Assembly: GCF_001650195.1 (NCBI RefSeq)
Contig: NZ_LXYR01000004.1
Coordinates: 62,001 to 126,000, forward strand
Direction: 5' to 3'
DNA: 64,000 nt
Source: Phormidesmis priestleyi BC1401
Lineage (GTDB): Bacteria > Cyanobacteriota > Cyanobacteriia > Leptolyngbyales > Leptolyngbyaceae
The notes below the pieces were generated by a model. It ran no database searches and was not told where the DNA came from. It was given only the letters and a program-made list of their open reading frames with translations. Made by a program: the position numbers and the translations under genes. Shown here piece after piece: positions 33,629 to 42,660 of this stretch (its first letter is position 1; each line of letters opens with the position of its first letter).

Positions 33629-34258
33629 TTAGTCATTGAGCACGTCGAGCAGAAACCCAGTCAGCGAGTCTGGGGTGACTTGTCCAAAAACTTGAGTGTG
33701 CACAATGTCAAATTTGGCACCTGCTGACTTGAGGTTTTCATCTAACGCGTTGAGAAAGCCTCTAGCGATAAAGTCGTCTCCAAGCTGAAGAAAGCCGATG
33801 CCGAGTTCGTGGTCTTGGTCAAGTTTTTCGGTTGTGCGGATCAGAAGTTTGGCGATCGCCATGCGATCTTGTGGTTCTCCATCAATCAACACGAGAATCA
33901 TTTCCCCGTTGGGCTTAGTTTGAGCGGATGCTTTACGCACGAAATAGTCATCTAGCGCTATTTGCAGCACGTTGAGCAGATTGAGCGCGTCTGGCGGATA
34001 GTGAGCATCAAAAATCGCAGTGATTTGACTGGGCAACACCTGCTTATATTGTTTGAATAAGTCTGATTCGTCTCGGCACGAAATATAAACCGTGATGCCG
34101 TCAGGGTCAAATGTCTCGCACGTTTGAGCCAGAGAGATGATTGCGTCGTGGGCAGCTAACCAGCGCTGCTCATATCCAGGAGGCGTTTTGGCGAGGTTGG
34201 CGGCAGTTTTGGCAACGACGATCGTATAATCGCGGTTTTGTAAGAGCGCTTCAGACAT
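33629..34258 (-). CDS. VWA-like protein, unknown function
   Basis: 209 residues from ATG 34258 (MSEALLQNRDYTIVV); the frame extends to 34300. The fold looks like a von Willebrand A domain: the first strand YTIVVAKTA lacks the full DxSxS metal site, but GITVYISC, ILVLIDGEPQDRMAIAKLLI and ELGIGFLQLGDD follow the pattern. No signal peptide or membrane segment. Cyanobacterial homologues are annotated as VWA-domain or hypothetical proteins; no function can be given. It starts 200 bases from divergent DUF3172. Confidence 0.75.
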   Translation of the reverse strand: MSEALLQNRDYTIVVAKTAANLAKTPPGYEQRWLAAHDAIISLAQTCETFDPDGITVYISCRDESDLFKQYKQVLPSQITAIFDAHYPPDALNLLNVLQIALDDYFVRKASAQTKPNGEMILVLIDGEPQDRMAIAKLLIRTTEKLDQDHELGIGFLQLGDDFIARGFLNALDENLKSAGAKFDIVHTQVFGQVTPDSLTGFLLDVLND

Positions 34259-34457
34259 AGAAAAATAATCGCGCCTGCGTAGAATAACCCAAGGGTGCAT
34301 CTAGGATAAACGATCGCTGCCCCTCTCAAACCAATTTAACTTCTGAACGTGCCGGGTGAACCCACTTCAGGTCAATTGTCAACGAGCATCGAGATTCGTC
34401 ATACTGTATTACAGAAGGGCACGCCCCGTCGGTAGTTTCTCAATCCGCCAAGCCACT

Positions 34458-35027
34458 ATGAAACGTAGAACCAAAAACGATTCCTACAACTATGAAAGAG
34501 ATGACGACGCTTACACTCCTCCCGACAAGGGCAAGCAGAGTAAGCCAAAAACGCCGTTTAACTACACCTCTCTTTTCATCATTGCGGGCATTTTTATTCT
34601 CGGCATTGGCGTAGGCATTGGGTTTAGCTCCACCGCTTCGACTAACGACTCGAATGTGGTTAGCAATGTGCAGATTGACGCAAAAGCCCCCAACCCAGAG
34701 ATTTGTATTCAAAACGGGGCAAGCGCGATCGCATTAGAAACCCGCTTTTTTGTGACGCTCAATCCCTTCAAAGTCTATGTTGCCCAAGCTAGCACTCAAC
34801 CTGGGTGCGTGTTGCGAAGCGCCAACTGGCAGATATTAGAGCAGCGCAATCTGATTACTCCTGATCAAACGCGTGAATGTCGCCAACGAATGAACACGTT
34901 TGGATATGTCGGCGCGTTAGAAAGCAATCCTAAAATCGATTGTGTCTATCAGAGCGACAACGCCAAAAATCTCTTTCTAACTACCCCTGGATCGGGAGCG
35001 ACTGCGCCAGAAAACGAAAAATTCTAG
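34458..35027 (+). CDS. DUF3172 domain protein
   Basis: 189 residues from ATG 34458 (MKRRTKNDSYNYER); the frame extends upstream to 34356 without support. A charged N-terminus, one membrane helix (about 37-57, SLFIIAGIFILGIGVGIGFS) and an external domain with cysteines (EICIQNG, PGCVLRSANW, RECRQRMN, IDCVYQ). The pattern matches DUF3172, a cyanobacterial family of unknown function. A strong palindromic terminator follows. Confidence 0.88.
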   Translation: MKRRTKNDSYNYERDDDAYTPPDKGKQSKPKTPFNYTSLFIIAGIFILGIGVGIGFSSTASTNDSNVVSNVQIDAKAPNPEICIQNGASAIALETRFFVTLNPFKVYVAQASTQPGCVLRSANWQILEQRNLITPDQTRECRQRMNTFGYVGALESNPKIDCVYQSDNAKNLFLTTPGSGATAPENEKF

Positions 35028-35047
35028 AGCGTTTAAGATCACTTGAA

Positions 35048-35080
35048 TCCCTGGTTTCTCGCGAGAAACCAGGGATTTTT
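35048..35080 (+). terminator. Rho-independent terminator after the DUF3172 gene
   Basis: CCCTGGTTTCTCG and CGAGAAACCAGGG form a perfect 26-base palindrome, followed by ATTTTT. It lies 21 bases past the stop codon. Confidence 0.9.
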
Positions 35081-35101
35081 GATACGGCGATCAGCTCGGA
35101 A

Positions 35102-36739
35102 CTACCTGAAATCTTCGGTCAGCCGCACATCTAAAATTTGTCCGGGTTGAATCGTCGCAGATTTAGGAGCCGTTGCATAGGTCACCGCCGCCCCTGCTGC
35201 CGCCCCTCCGATCACATTACCGCCTGCAAGTCCGCCTAAGACGGCACCTGCCAATGCCCCAATGCCAGAATTGCGAATGAGCCGATTGTTAGAAACTTTT
35301 CGGGCACCCCCTAAAATATCGGACTGCGCGGCGATCGTCACATTCTGCCCTCGCAGCAAAATTGCCTGAGCGATAAAGCGACTGCCGCCTCCACTCGTCT
35401 CAAATTTTCCTAAAACCTCGGTGCCTTCTGAGGCAATTAAACGACCGGATCGATCGCGCAAATCGCTCTGCAACAGCAAGACTTCTTGTCGAGGCTCAGC
35501 CGACAGTGGCAGTGCCTGAGTGCCGGGATATCGCAGACTCAACACCGTGCCAGCCGGGAGCAGCGCAGAATTGTAGCTGATCAATCCAGAAGACTGAGAC
35601 CGCGATCGCTCCATCACAGGCAACGTTGGCAGCGGTTGACCAAACTCGATCGTGTTTGATTGGGATCTCACAGACTGACGTTCCGCTGTGATTGGGTTCG
35701 GTGCAGGGGGCTGTAACGGCGGCACCGACACGGCAGCAGTCGGATTGGCGACAGCGCTAGGAGGTAACTCAGGCGAGAAGTTTGGGGACACTCTGCTGCG
35801 ATCCAAGGGTGGAACGCTGACAGTCGGGGCAGTCGGAACATCAGGAGCCGTGACCGGAGGCAGCGAATCTGGAATCGCTAAACTCGGATTGATATCGGGA
35901 AGTTGCAGACTAGACGTTGGCTTTTGAGCCATTCTAGAAGCGGGTTCGATCGCGGGAACTTGAGCAGGCGGCGCACTCGAAATCGATGAAGTCGGGTTCC
36001 TAATTGGCTGTTCGAGCGTCGGAGCGATCCCTGGCGGAAAGTTTTCGGGCGCTGGCGGAGTGGGAAGATCGGCGATTTTAGGGGCTGGTTCAGCAATCGC
36101 TAAAGGAACTGTGATCGGAGGCGGATTGGTTGAGATCGGAGCCATCGCCGCAGGAGGAGGCACTGCAATGTCAATCGGCTTGTCTGGAACTGGAGCGATC
36201 GAGCGATCAACCGGACGAGCACTCCCTCCCGTCTCACCAGGCGACATGCCCGGAGGATATTGAATTGCAGTGGGCAACAGACTGGGGAGCGCTGCGGGTG
36301 GGTTTGCCAACGCTTGGGCGATTAGAGGACGCAACACCCAGCGATCGCTAGACGGTTCTGCATCGCCCACTTGCTGAAGTTGGGCTTGCCCCCGCATCAG
36401 AGTCACGTCGGGTGAAAGCTCTAGCACAATGCGCGTTAGCCCCGGCTTCAACTGCGAGACGCGCACCTGCCGCACCGCTCCTTCATAGGTTTGCTGTCTT
36501 TGCACATTCCCCACTTCTGTGTCGGGCAAGTCTAAAACAATGCGGGCGGGTCGCGCCATCAAAAAATATCGAGGTTTGACCCCATTTTTAAGGGTGACCT
36601 CTAGCTGGTTTGCGGCTGGATCATATTGCCATGCCTTGAGAGGGGCTGCCCAAACAGGAGCCGAAGTGCTTAGACAAAAGGCAAGGGGAACTAGATAAAA
36701 GACATGGTTGCCCAACCCGTTGTGCGCTTTTTTCTTCAT
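35102..36739 (-). CDS. AMIN-domain envelope protein with Pro-rich linker
   Basis: 545 residues. Signal peptide at about 1-31 (ends APVWA). An AMIN domain follows (about 35-135; LEVTLKNGVKPRYFLM, RIVLDLPDTEVG, VRVSQLKPGLTRIVLEL), which in other proteins binds peptidoglycan or guides secretin complexes. A long Pro/Ala/Ser-rich linker (about 150-370) leads to a C-terminal region (about 380-545) with beta-strand content and a glycine zipper (GIGALAGAVLGGLAGGNVIG) that may insert in a membrane. The end resembles pieces of TrbI/VirB10-like or outer-membrane stabilising proteins, but this is weak. Probably envelope-located. DUF1802 starts 30 bases upstream. Confidence 0.85.
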   Translation of the reverse strand: MKKKAHNGLGNHVFYLVPLAFCLSTSAPVWAAPLKAWQYDPAANQLEVTLKNGVKPRYFLMARPARIVLDLPDTEVGNVQRQQTYEGAVRQVRVSQLKPGLTRIVLELSPDVTLMRGQAQLQQVGDAEPSSDRWVLRPLIAQALANPPAALPSLLPTAIQYPPGMSPGETGGSARPVDRSIAPVPDKPIDIAVPPPAAMAPISTNPPPITVPLAIAEPAPKIADLPTPPAPENFPPGIAPTLEQPIRNPTSSISSAPPAQVPAIEPASRMAQKPTSSLQLPDINPSLAIPDSLPPVTAPDVPTAPTVSVPPLDRSRVSPNFSPELPPSAVANPTAAVSVPPLQPPAPNPITAERQSVRSQSNTIEFGQPLPTLPVMERSRSQSSGLISYNSALLPAGTVLSLRYPGTQALPLSAEPRQEVLLLQSDLRDRSGRLIASEGTEVLGKFETSGGGSRFIAQAILLRGQNVTIAAQSDILGGARKVSNNRLIRNSGIGALAGAVLGGLAGGNVIGGAAAGAAVTYATAPKSATIQPGQILDVRLTEDFR

Positions 36740-36769
36740 GGTGACGTGACAGCCTTCAACAAACCTGGT

Positions 36770-37351
36770 TCATAGGATAATGCCAAGTGTTGAGTTTGAA
36801 ACAATTTTCTGAATTTTCTCAACCTGATCGGAGTAAGCTTCATCCCCTAGAACGGGAGTCGCGTTGTCTAGATCGATCGCGACTTCTAAATCAATCCACG
36901 ATCGACACCCGCCATAGTCACTCTGGTAAGTAATACTTTGCGGCGACAACTTAGACACCCGCAACAGCAAGACATAAAGCGGCAATTTTGGCTTCCACTG
37001 AAAGCGCTCTGCGACAAACTGCGAACTCCAGATGTGAAATGGCAAGAGAGCGTCTAAAACCGCTGCCTCGCTGACTTGGAAAATGTGGGTAATGTCTGCT
37101 ACTGAACCAATTTGCACCTGGTCGGGGTGCCATCCAGAAGAGACGGGCTGCACCTGAGATTGGTAGTCATCTTTTAATAAATGCGGCTGCTGATGCTCAT
37201 AGGTGGGATAGAGCAACACCTGATGTTGGACGATCGTGAAGCGTCCCTGTTCTCGAATGCCGCCTTTTCTGAGCAGCACGATCGTGCGTCCTTTTTCTAG
37301 CGCATCCACCGCGATCGCCCATTCTTTGAGCGCATGGCTCAGATTTGCCAT
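36770..37351 (-). CDS. DUF1802 family protein
   Basis: 193 residues, no membrane segment or signal peptide. The N-terminus AVDALEKGRTIVLLRKGGIREQ followed by FTIVQHQVLLYPTYEHQQPHLLK is the usual DUF1802 pattern, with FHIWSSQFVAERFQWKPK later. Function unknown; the family is found in cyanobacteria and some other bacteria. The membrane gene at 37364 is 12 bases away upstream, and the AMIN gene 30 bases downstream, so the three are likely one operon. Confidence 0.9.
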   Translation of the reverse strand: MANLSHALKEWAIAVDALEKGRTIVLLRKGGIREQGRFTIVQHQVLLYPTYEHQQPHLLKDDYQSQVQPVSSGWHPDQVQIGSVADITHIFQVSEAAVLDALLPFHIWSSQFVAERFQWKPKLPLYVLLLRVSKLSPQSITYQSDYGGCRSWIDLEVAIDLDNATPVLGDEAYSDQVEKIQKIVSNSTLGIIL

Positions 37352-37363
37352 CTGGTTTTAATC

Positions 37364-37714
37364 CTAAAGCTTGATGTTTGAGAAAAACTCTGAACACACC
37401 ATAAAAAAGGGAAATAAGATGCCCACTAGCCCAATCCAGCCGCCAAACTGCCCCAAGATGATGAAAAGCATCTTATTGGTTCCGGCGGCTCGATCGTGGG
37501 ACATCGCCAAAAATCGAGAACTGGCGCTAATCAACAGTGCTCCGCCTAACCCTAACGGAAGGCTAATCAAAAACCACGTTTTTAGTCTATCGCCCGGATT
37601 AATCAATGCTACGGCAGGAAAAAAGACGAAACTGACCAGCTCCACTGTCACCCATAGCCCTAGCGCAATGAATAGGTCTTTTCGCTGCAACTCGTCAAAA
37701 GAGAAGTGATTCAT
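37364..37714 (-). CDS. Integral membrane protein, unknown
   Basis: 116 residues from ATG 37714 (MNHFSFDELQRKD); the frame extends to 37750. Three membrane helices at about 15-35, 45-62 and 85-110, with basic and polar loops. I cannot name a family. It begins the run 37364-36770-35102 and is divergent from the 31-codon ORF at 37936, with a perfect palindrome between the two. Confidence 0.75.
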   Translation of the reverse strand: MNHFSFDELQRKDLFIALGLWVTVELVSFVFFPAVALINPGDRLKTWFLISLPLGLGGALLISASSRFLAMSHDRAAGTNKMLFIILGQFGGWIGLVGILFPFFMVCSEFFSNIKL

Positions 37715-37835
37715 GGTGAGATGCTGACTCTGGTAAACAGTTTTGGGCAATGATAATAAAATAGGAGCGAGTCTTGATCAATCTGACGATCGCTGAATCT
37801 TTAGGTTTTCTCAACCCCAAGCAAAGAAGAACACC

Positions 37836-37854
37836 ATGCTAATTTAATTAGCAT
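37836..37854. promoter_or_regulatory. Perfect palindrome between divergent small membrane genes
   Basis: ATGCTAAT-TTA-ATTAGCAT, 8-bp arms. It lies 122 bases before the start of the gene at 37714 and 82 before the 31-codon ORF, so it may be an operator controlling either one. Confidence 0.45.
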
Positions 37855-37935
37855 AATAGAGAGTATTGATGGGCTGTTTTGCACAGCAGTCAAATTTAGC
37901 CTTTGCCGATCGCACCTTTTAAGGAGACGACTGTT

Positions 37936-38031
37936 ATGACGACCCACGATTTATTGACGCTGGCTTTAATGCTGTCTCCCGGTCTTTTACTATCGGTGCT
38001 GATCATGGCAACCTTTGCTGCCGGGGGATGA
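37936..38031 (+). CDS. Small single-helix membrane protein (31 aa), candidate
   Basis: 31 codons: MTTHDLLTLALMLSPG then LLLSVLIMATFAAGG. A perfect AAGGAGA lies 9 bases before the ATG. The product is almost entirely one membrane helix, the size and shape of small photosystem, cytochrome b6f or NDH subunits (PsbX, PsaM, PetN, PetL, Psb30), but it does not match one that I recall. It is too short for usual gene callers. Strong Shine-Dalgarno sequence, membrane character and a palindrome upstream support a real gene; the role is unknown. Confidence 0.6.
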   Translation: MTTHDLLTLALMLSPGLLLSVLIMATFAAGG

Positions 38032-38046
38032 AGGCGAGATGAACGT

Positions 38047-38979
38047 TCATCCTTTTCCTTTGAGTCCGATTTCTTGAAGTCTCTGTTGGAGATAAGCGCC
38101 TGCTGTGATCGGGGGAAAGGTTGCCTGACCTCCGGTTTGGGTGACGCAGTTGAGTAAAGGCGTTAAATCGGCTTCGGGTCTAGGATGCACAAAATAGGGC
38201 ATTGAAAAGCGACGAGTGCGATCGCTATCAGGATTGGTCACTCGATGCGTTGTGCTTTTGAGTAAGCCATTTGTGAGTTGCTGCAACATATCGCCGCTAT
38301 CGACAATGATCTGCCCTTCAACGGCGTGAATGGGTCGCCAAGTGCCGTCTCGTTGCAGAAGCTCTAACCCTTCTGCGGTAGCTTCACACAAGAGCGTAAT
38401 CAGATTGATGTCTTCGTGGGGAGCCGATCGTAAACTGGCAGGGTGTGCCTCGATCGAGACGGGCGGATAGTGAATGACTCGCAAAATGGTGTCGCCGTTG
38501 ATCGTCAGGTCGCGCAACAGCGTTCTAGATTCGCCTAAATACAGCGCACAGGCTTCTAATAAACTGGCAGCACAGGTTTCGAGTTGGGCATACAGTTCGC
38601 TCATTACAAGCTGAAATTCAGCGACTTCTGCGGGACTTAAATTCGGCAAATGGGATTCTCTGCCGACATGCCAAAATTCTTTGAGATCCGGGACAGGATG
38701 ATCTTTGGCATGTTCTCGACCAAAGCTTGTAAAGCCTCTCTGCCCGTTGAGTTGAGGATCTTCGTACTGTCGTTTCACCGCTTCGGGTAACTCAAAAAAT
38801 GTTTGAGCGACGTGATAGGCAGATTGAATCAGAGCCGAGTCAACGCCATGATTGACCACCGCAAAGAATCCGATGTCTTCTAGGGCGGCTCCGATCGCCA
38901 ACACAAAATCCTGCTGTCGCTGCGGTGAATCAGAGCGAAAATCTTGTAAATCGACGACGGGAATCGTTTGTAGCATCAT
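38047..38979 (-). CDS. Isopenicillin-N-synthase-like 2-oxoglutarate/Fe(II) oxygenase
   Basis: 310 residues. Double-stranded beta-helix oxygenase: iron ligands HEDINLITLL (His and Asp) and the distal His in KSTTHRVTNP, with the co-substrate Arg-x-Ser in TRRFSMPYFVHP. N-terminal DIGFFAVVNHGVD is the usual first block. Such enzymes hydroxylate or desaturate small molecules; the substrate is not evident, and hormone-like or antibiotic names should be avoided. It lies 2 bases downstream of the aminotransferase, so they are likely co-transcribed. Confidence 0.88.
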   Translation of the reverse strand: MMLQTIPVVDLQDFRSDSPQRQQDFVLAIGAALEDIGFFAVVNHGVDSALIQSAYHVAQTFFELPEAVKRQYEDPQLNGQRGFTSFGREHAKDHPVPDLKEFWHVGRESHLPNLSPAEVAEFQLVMSELYAQLETCAASLLEACALYLGESRTLLRDLTINGDTILRVIHYPPVSIEAHPASLRSAPHEDINLITLLCEATAEGLELLQRDGTWRPIHAVEGQIIVDSGDMLQQLTNGLLKSTTHRVTNPDSDRTRRFSMPYFVHPRPEADLTPLLNCVTQTGGQATFPPITAGAYLQQRLQEIGLKGKG

Positions 38980-38981
38980 TC

Positions 38982-40184
38982 CTAAAGCGCTAATGCTGGA
39001 GCATCATAGCGAATATTAGCTTGCTTCATGCGCTCTAACGCTTCACCCAAGCGATCGCACTCCGCGATCAAGCTGATTCGCACATAGCCTTCGCCACCTG
39101 CCCCAAACGCATTGCCCGGAGTCAAAACTATCCCTGTTTTTTGCAACACCGATAGCGCAAAATCGGTTGAGCCAATTCCGGGTGGGCAAGGAATCCACAA
39201 ATACATCGTCGCCTGGGTTTTAGGAATCGACCAGCCGAGTTTCCCCAGTCCTTCGATCAAATAATCGCGGCGAGTGCGATAGCGATCTTGCACTTCGACT
39301 AAATATTTGTCGGGTAATTGCAGCGCTGTTTCGGCTGCCGTTTGCAGTGCCGCAAAAATCCCATAATCTAAGTTTGTTTTTAGCGTTCTCAACCCTTGAA
39401 TAATATGACGATTTCCCACCACAAATCCAACTCGCCAACCTGCCATATTGTAGGTTTTAGACAGCGTGTGAAACTCCACGCCAATGTCTCTCGCTCCCGG
39501 AATTTCGAGCAAACTAGTGGGCTGATAGCCGTCAAACGCTAATTCTGCATACGCCTGATCGTGCACCAGCATGATTTGATAACGACGGGCAAACGCGACG
39601 ATTTCCTCAAAAAACTCACGGGGAGCCGTAGCAGTCGTCGGGTTGCTCGGATAGTTGAAATAGAGGATTTTGGCGCGCTCGGCAATCCGATCGGGAATTG
39701 CCGCTAGATCAATCAGCCAATCTTGCTCGGCTTTGAGAATCAGCGGATATAGCTCGGCTCCCGCAATCAACGGACCCCGAAAATGCGGCGGATAGGAAGG
39801 ACTTGGCACCAGCACCAAATCACCCGGATTGATGTAAGCCAGTGCCAGATGCGTCAACCCTTCTTTTGAGCCAAGCAGAGGCAGGGCTTCACTGTCGGGG
39901 TCAAGTGTCACGCCATAGCGACGGTGATACCAATTGGTGATGGCGCGACGAAAGCTGGCGGTTCCTTCAAAAGGGGGATAGCCGTGATTTTTGGGGTCTT
40001 TGAGCGCTTCAATGGCGGCTTCGACGATCGGCAGGGGAGTCGCCCCATCGGGATTTCCCATTCCTAAATCAATTAAATCAACGCCCTGCGCTCGTGCATT
40101 GGCTTTTAGCTCGTCTAGCCGCGCAAACACATAGGGGGGCAACGTTCGCAGACGATCGGCGGGGGTAATCCAGCTTAGGCTCAT
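38982..40184 (-). CDS. Class I/II aminotransferase (aspartate or LL-diaminopimelate type)
   Basis: 400 residues. PLP enzyme; Lys243 in TLSKTYNMAGWRVGF forms the Schiff base, and YFNYPSNPTTATA, HDQAYAELAFDGY and LMIGFDGY-like blocks give the fold type I signature. Homologues in cyanobacteria are annotated as aspartate or LL-diaminopimelate aminotransferase; the latter makes the lysine and peptidoglycan precursor directly from tetrahydrodipicolinate. Which of the two applies cannot be decided here. It lies between the dehydrogenase and the oxygenase on the same strand. Confidence 0.88.
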   Translation of the reverse strand: MSLSWITPADRLRTLPPYVFARLDELKANARAQGVDLIDLGMGNPDGATPLPIVEAAIEALKDPKNHGYPPFEGTASFRRAITNWYHRRYGVTLDPDSEALPLLGSKEGLTHLALAYINPGDLVLVPSPSYPPHFRGPLIAGAELYPLILKAEQDWLIDLAAIPDRIAERAKILYFNYPSNPTTATAPREFFEEIVAFARRYQIMLVHDQAYAELAFDGYQPTSLLEIPGARDIGVEFHTLSKTYNMAGWRVGFVVGNRHIIQGLRTLKTNLDYGIFAALQTAAETALQLPDKYLVEVQDRYRTRRDYLIEGLGKLGWSIPKTQATMYLWIPCPPGIGSTDFALSVLQKTGIVLTPGNAFGAGGEGYVRISLIAECDRLGEALERMKQANIRYDAPALAL

Positions 40185-40213
40185 GGCGCAATTTCTCTGG
40201 CAAGGGGAAGAGT

Positions 40214-41392
40214 TTAAGGGTTGAGATTTAGGGTTTGAGTTGGGTATTCTACCTCAAAACTCTCCTCATTCCTCAGATTGTGACAAGGTGCCATAGTAGA
40301 CACCATCGCCGCCATCAGTTGAGTCGGAGCTACCTTAAACGGCAATCGGTGAATATCAGATGAGTCAGCGCACGCGATTTCGGCGGCGTGCTGGAGGTTG
40401 GCGATCGAGACTTCTGCCAAGCCCAAATCCGTCAACGTCTGCGGCAACCCGATCTCACCATAAAACTTTAAAAGCTGCTGTCGCGAAGTCGTTGCCAACC
40501 GATTTCCTTGAATCATTTCTTCTAACCGAAGCTGCACCAAAATGCCAAAGGCAACTTTCTCACCGTGCAGCGTGCCATGACTTTCGAGCAAGTGAGTCAA
40601 CCCGTTATGGACTGCATGAGCCGCAACCGTTCGGCACTGTGCGCCGCCAATGCCGCCAATCACACCCGCCATCAAAACGGTGGCATCGACGACTTCTCGC
40701 CACGCGTCGCCTCCGGGTTCTTGCAGCGCGATCGCCGACTTTTGAAACAAAATATCGCGCAACACTCGCGCTTGCTGAACCGCTGCAATCAAAAAAGTCT
40801 TGTCTGACTGACCGCTACTGACGGAAGCTTCATACCACTTGGCGATCGCGTCTCCGATTCCTGCCACTAACGTCCGCTGAGGTGCGGTGGCAACCAAATC
40901 GTAGTCCAACACCAATAAGTCAGGACATCGCGCCAAGCTGACATCGTAGAGAAACGCGCCTGCGTCTGAGTAGATATTAGAGAGGGCTGTCCAAGCCGCA
41001 CAGGTCGCCCCCGATGTGGGAATGGTGACGATCGCAAGCCTGCACTGATCAGCCAGCAGCTTTGCTGCATCCAACGCTTTGCCGCCGCCGATCCCAATAA
41101 TCAAATCGGCTTGATGCGCGGCAACGGCTTGTTTGAGAGACACTAACGCTGACTCGCTGCAATCTGCCCCATAGGATGCCTGAGCGATCGTGCAGTTTTG
41201 TGCCGCCAACACAGGCTCAAGACGAGGCTGAATCACTTTTAGCGTGTGATTTCCGCCTACCAACAGCGGACGAGAACCCAATCGAGCGATCGCATCACCG
41301 ACCTGTTCTAGTGCGCCTGTGCCTCGAATCACTTGAGCGGGGGCGATCGACAAAGAAATTAAAGAATCAGTTTGAGTAACCATTTCAGCCAA
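40214..41392 (-). CDS. Iron-containing alcohol dehydrogenase family (glycerol-dehydrogenase-like)
   Basis: 392 residues. NAD(P)-binding GIGGGKALDAAK at 100-111, then TIPTSGATCAAWT and the metal region (GIGDAIAKWYEA, AAHAVHNGL, HGTLHGEKVAFGI) with the expected Asp and His ligands. It resembles the glycerol dehydrogenase / glycerol-1-phosphate dehydrogenase subgroup. The substrate is unknown. First gene of a three-gene run with the aminotransferase and oxygenase, separated from the aminotransferase by 29 bases, which may indicate a shared pathway. Confidence 0.88.
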   Translation of the reverse strand: MAEMVTQTDSLISLSIAPAQVIRGTGALEQVGDAIARLGSRPLLVGGNHTLKVIQPRLEPVLAAQNCTIAQASYGADCSESALVSLKQAVAAHQADLIIGIGGGKALDAAKLLADQCRLAIVTIPTSGATCAAWTALSNIYSDAGAFLYDVSLARCPDLLVLDYDLVATAPQRTLVAGIGDAIAKWYEASVSSGQSDKTFLIAAVQQARVLRDILFQKSAIALQEPGGDAWREVVDATVLMAGVIGGIGGAQCRTVAAHAVHNGLTHLLESHGTLHGEKVAFGILVQLRLEEMIQGNRLATTSRQQLLKFYGEIGLPQTLTDLGLAEVSIANLQHAAEIACADSSDIHRLPFKVAPTQLMAAMVSTMAPCHNLRNEESFEVEYPTQTLNLNP

Positions 41393-41489
41393 TCAATCAA
41401 AACCTGAGTGAGAGTTTAAGAGCCTTTTAGCTCGTTTACTCAGCTTAACGTTAGAAACGGTTCCTCGGCTTGGACGCGATCGCAGCCAT

Positions 41490-41533
41490 TAAAAAATCCG
41501 GCAGCATTTCAATTTGTCAAACCCTACCGGATT
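41490..41533 (-). terminator. Rho-independent terminator after fabI
   Basis: On the minus strand AATCCGG pairs with CCGGATT, with extra pairing at the base, and the 3' arm runs into TTTTTT. It ends about 20 bases past the fabI stop. Confidence 0.7.
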
Positions 41534-41555
41534 GATTGCAATGGAAGTCAAACCG

Positions 41556-42356
41556 TTACTCTGCGATTGGCTTTGTCCCAGTCATGCCCATGATTTCATA
41601 GCCCGCATCGACATAAATCACTTGCCCTGTGATGCCGCTCGACAAGTCGCTACACAAAAACGCCGCCGTATTGCCGACCTCGATTTGAGTCACCGTCCGT
41701 TTGAGGGGAGCCACCGCCTCAACGTGATGGATCATATCCAGGATGCCGCCCACCGCCGACGAAGCCAATGTCCGAATCGGACCTGCTGAAATCGCATTCA
41801 CACGAATATTTTGTGCCCCCATCTCAGACGCGAGATATCGCACATTCATCTCCAACGCTGCTTTGGCAATGCCCATCACGTTGTAGTTAGGAATCACCTT
41901 CACGCCGCCTAGATAGGTCAGCGTCACAATGCTGCCGCCGTCGGTCATCAAAGGCTTTGCGGCTCCAGCCAGCTTGATCAGCGAATAGGCACTGATGTCT
42001 AGAGCGGTATTAAACCCCGATCGACTCGTTTTGCTAAAGTCGCCCGACAGATCATCTTTACTCGCAAACGCCAAACAGTGAATGAGAATGTCTAACCGCT
42101 CCCACTTATCGCGCACGGTGTTAAAGGTAGACTGAACCTGGTCGTCGTCTTGAACATTCAATGGCAAAAAGAGGCTCGGCTGCAACGGCTCTACCAACTC
42201 TGCAACCTTTTTCTCCATTTTTCCCCGTTCATCGGGCAAATAGGTAATGCCGAGATTTGCTCCCGCTTTGTGCAACTGTTGAGCAATGCCCCACGCGATC
42301 GATTTATTATTTGCGATCCCAGTCACTAGGGCGTTTTTTCCAGTCAGATTCAACAT
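41556..42356 (-). CDS. fabI: Enoyl-[acyl-carrier-protein] reductase (NADH)
   Basis: 266 residues. It carries out the last reduction in each cycle of fatty acid elongation. SDR fold with GIANNKSIAWGIA at the cofactor site. Active-site residues Tyr148 (TLTYLGG), Tyr158 (PNYNV) and Lys165 (GIAKAA) match FabI spacing. Start ATG 42356. It is divergent from ntcA; the 247-304-base gap holds both promoters. A terminator hairpin follows. Confidence 0.95.
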   Translation of the reverse strand: MLNLTGKNALVTGIANNKSIAWGIAQQLHKAGANLGITYLPDERGKMEKKVAELVEPLQPSLFLPLNVQDDDQVQSTFNTVRDKWERLDILIHCLAFASKDDLSGDFSKTSRSGFNTALDISAYSLIKLAGAAKPLMTDGGSIVTLTYLGGVKVIPNYNVMGIAKAALEMNVRYLASEMGAQNIRVNAISAGPIRTLASSAVGGILDMIHHVEAVAPLKRTVTQIEVGNTAAFLCSDLSSGITGQVIYVDAGYEIMGMTGTKPIAE

Positions 42357-42660
42357 AGACGTTCATTTCAATATCATTTATAAGACTACCGTGCGAAGGT
42401 GGACGGGTGACGAGCAAATAGCGCTGAGAGGTGAGCAAAATCTCGCTTGAATCGTTAAAAAACTTAACATAAAGAAGGGTTCCACCCAGTTTTCTGAAAA
42501 ATTCGAGACGCTAAGAGAAATAAGGTAGTATTAAGCACAAAAACTACTTCGAGAGTGAGTTTAAGTGTTCTAAAGTCATCAATCTCTCACAGAGACGTTT
42601 CACATGAGTCGCGCCCTTGATGACGTGGAGAGATCCAGAGTAGGAGTTACGACAAAGGAC

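Noticed and set aside
40360-40821. 153-codon plus-strand frame opposite the dehydrogenase gene
   Set aside because: Antisense shadow with high Arg and Ser content; the minus gene has clear motifs.
42357-42660. NtcA autoregulatory site (GTA-N8-TAC) before ntcA
   Set aside because: Only near matches such as GTAGTATTAAGC and GTAGGAGTTAC with wrong spacing were seen.
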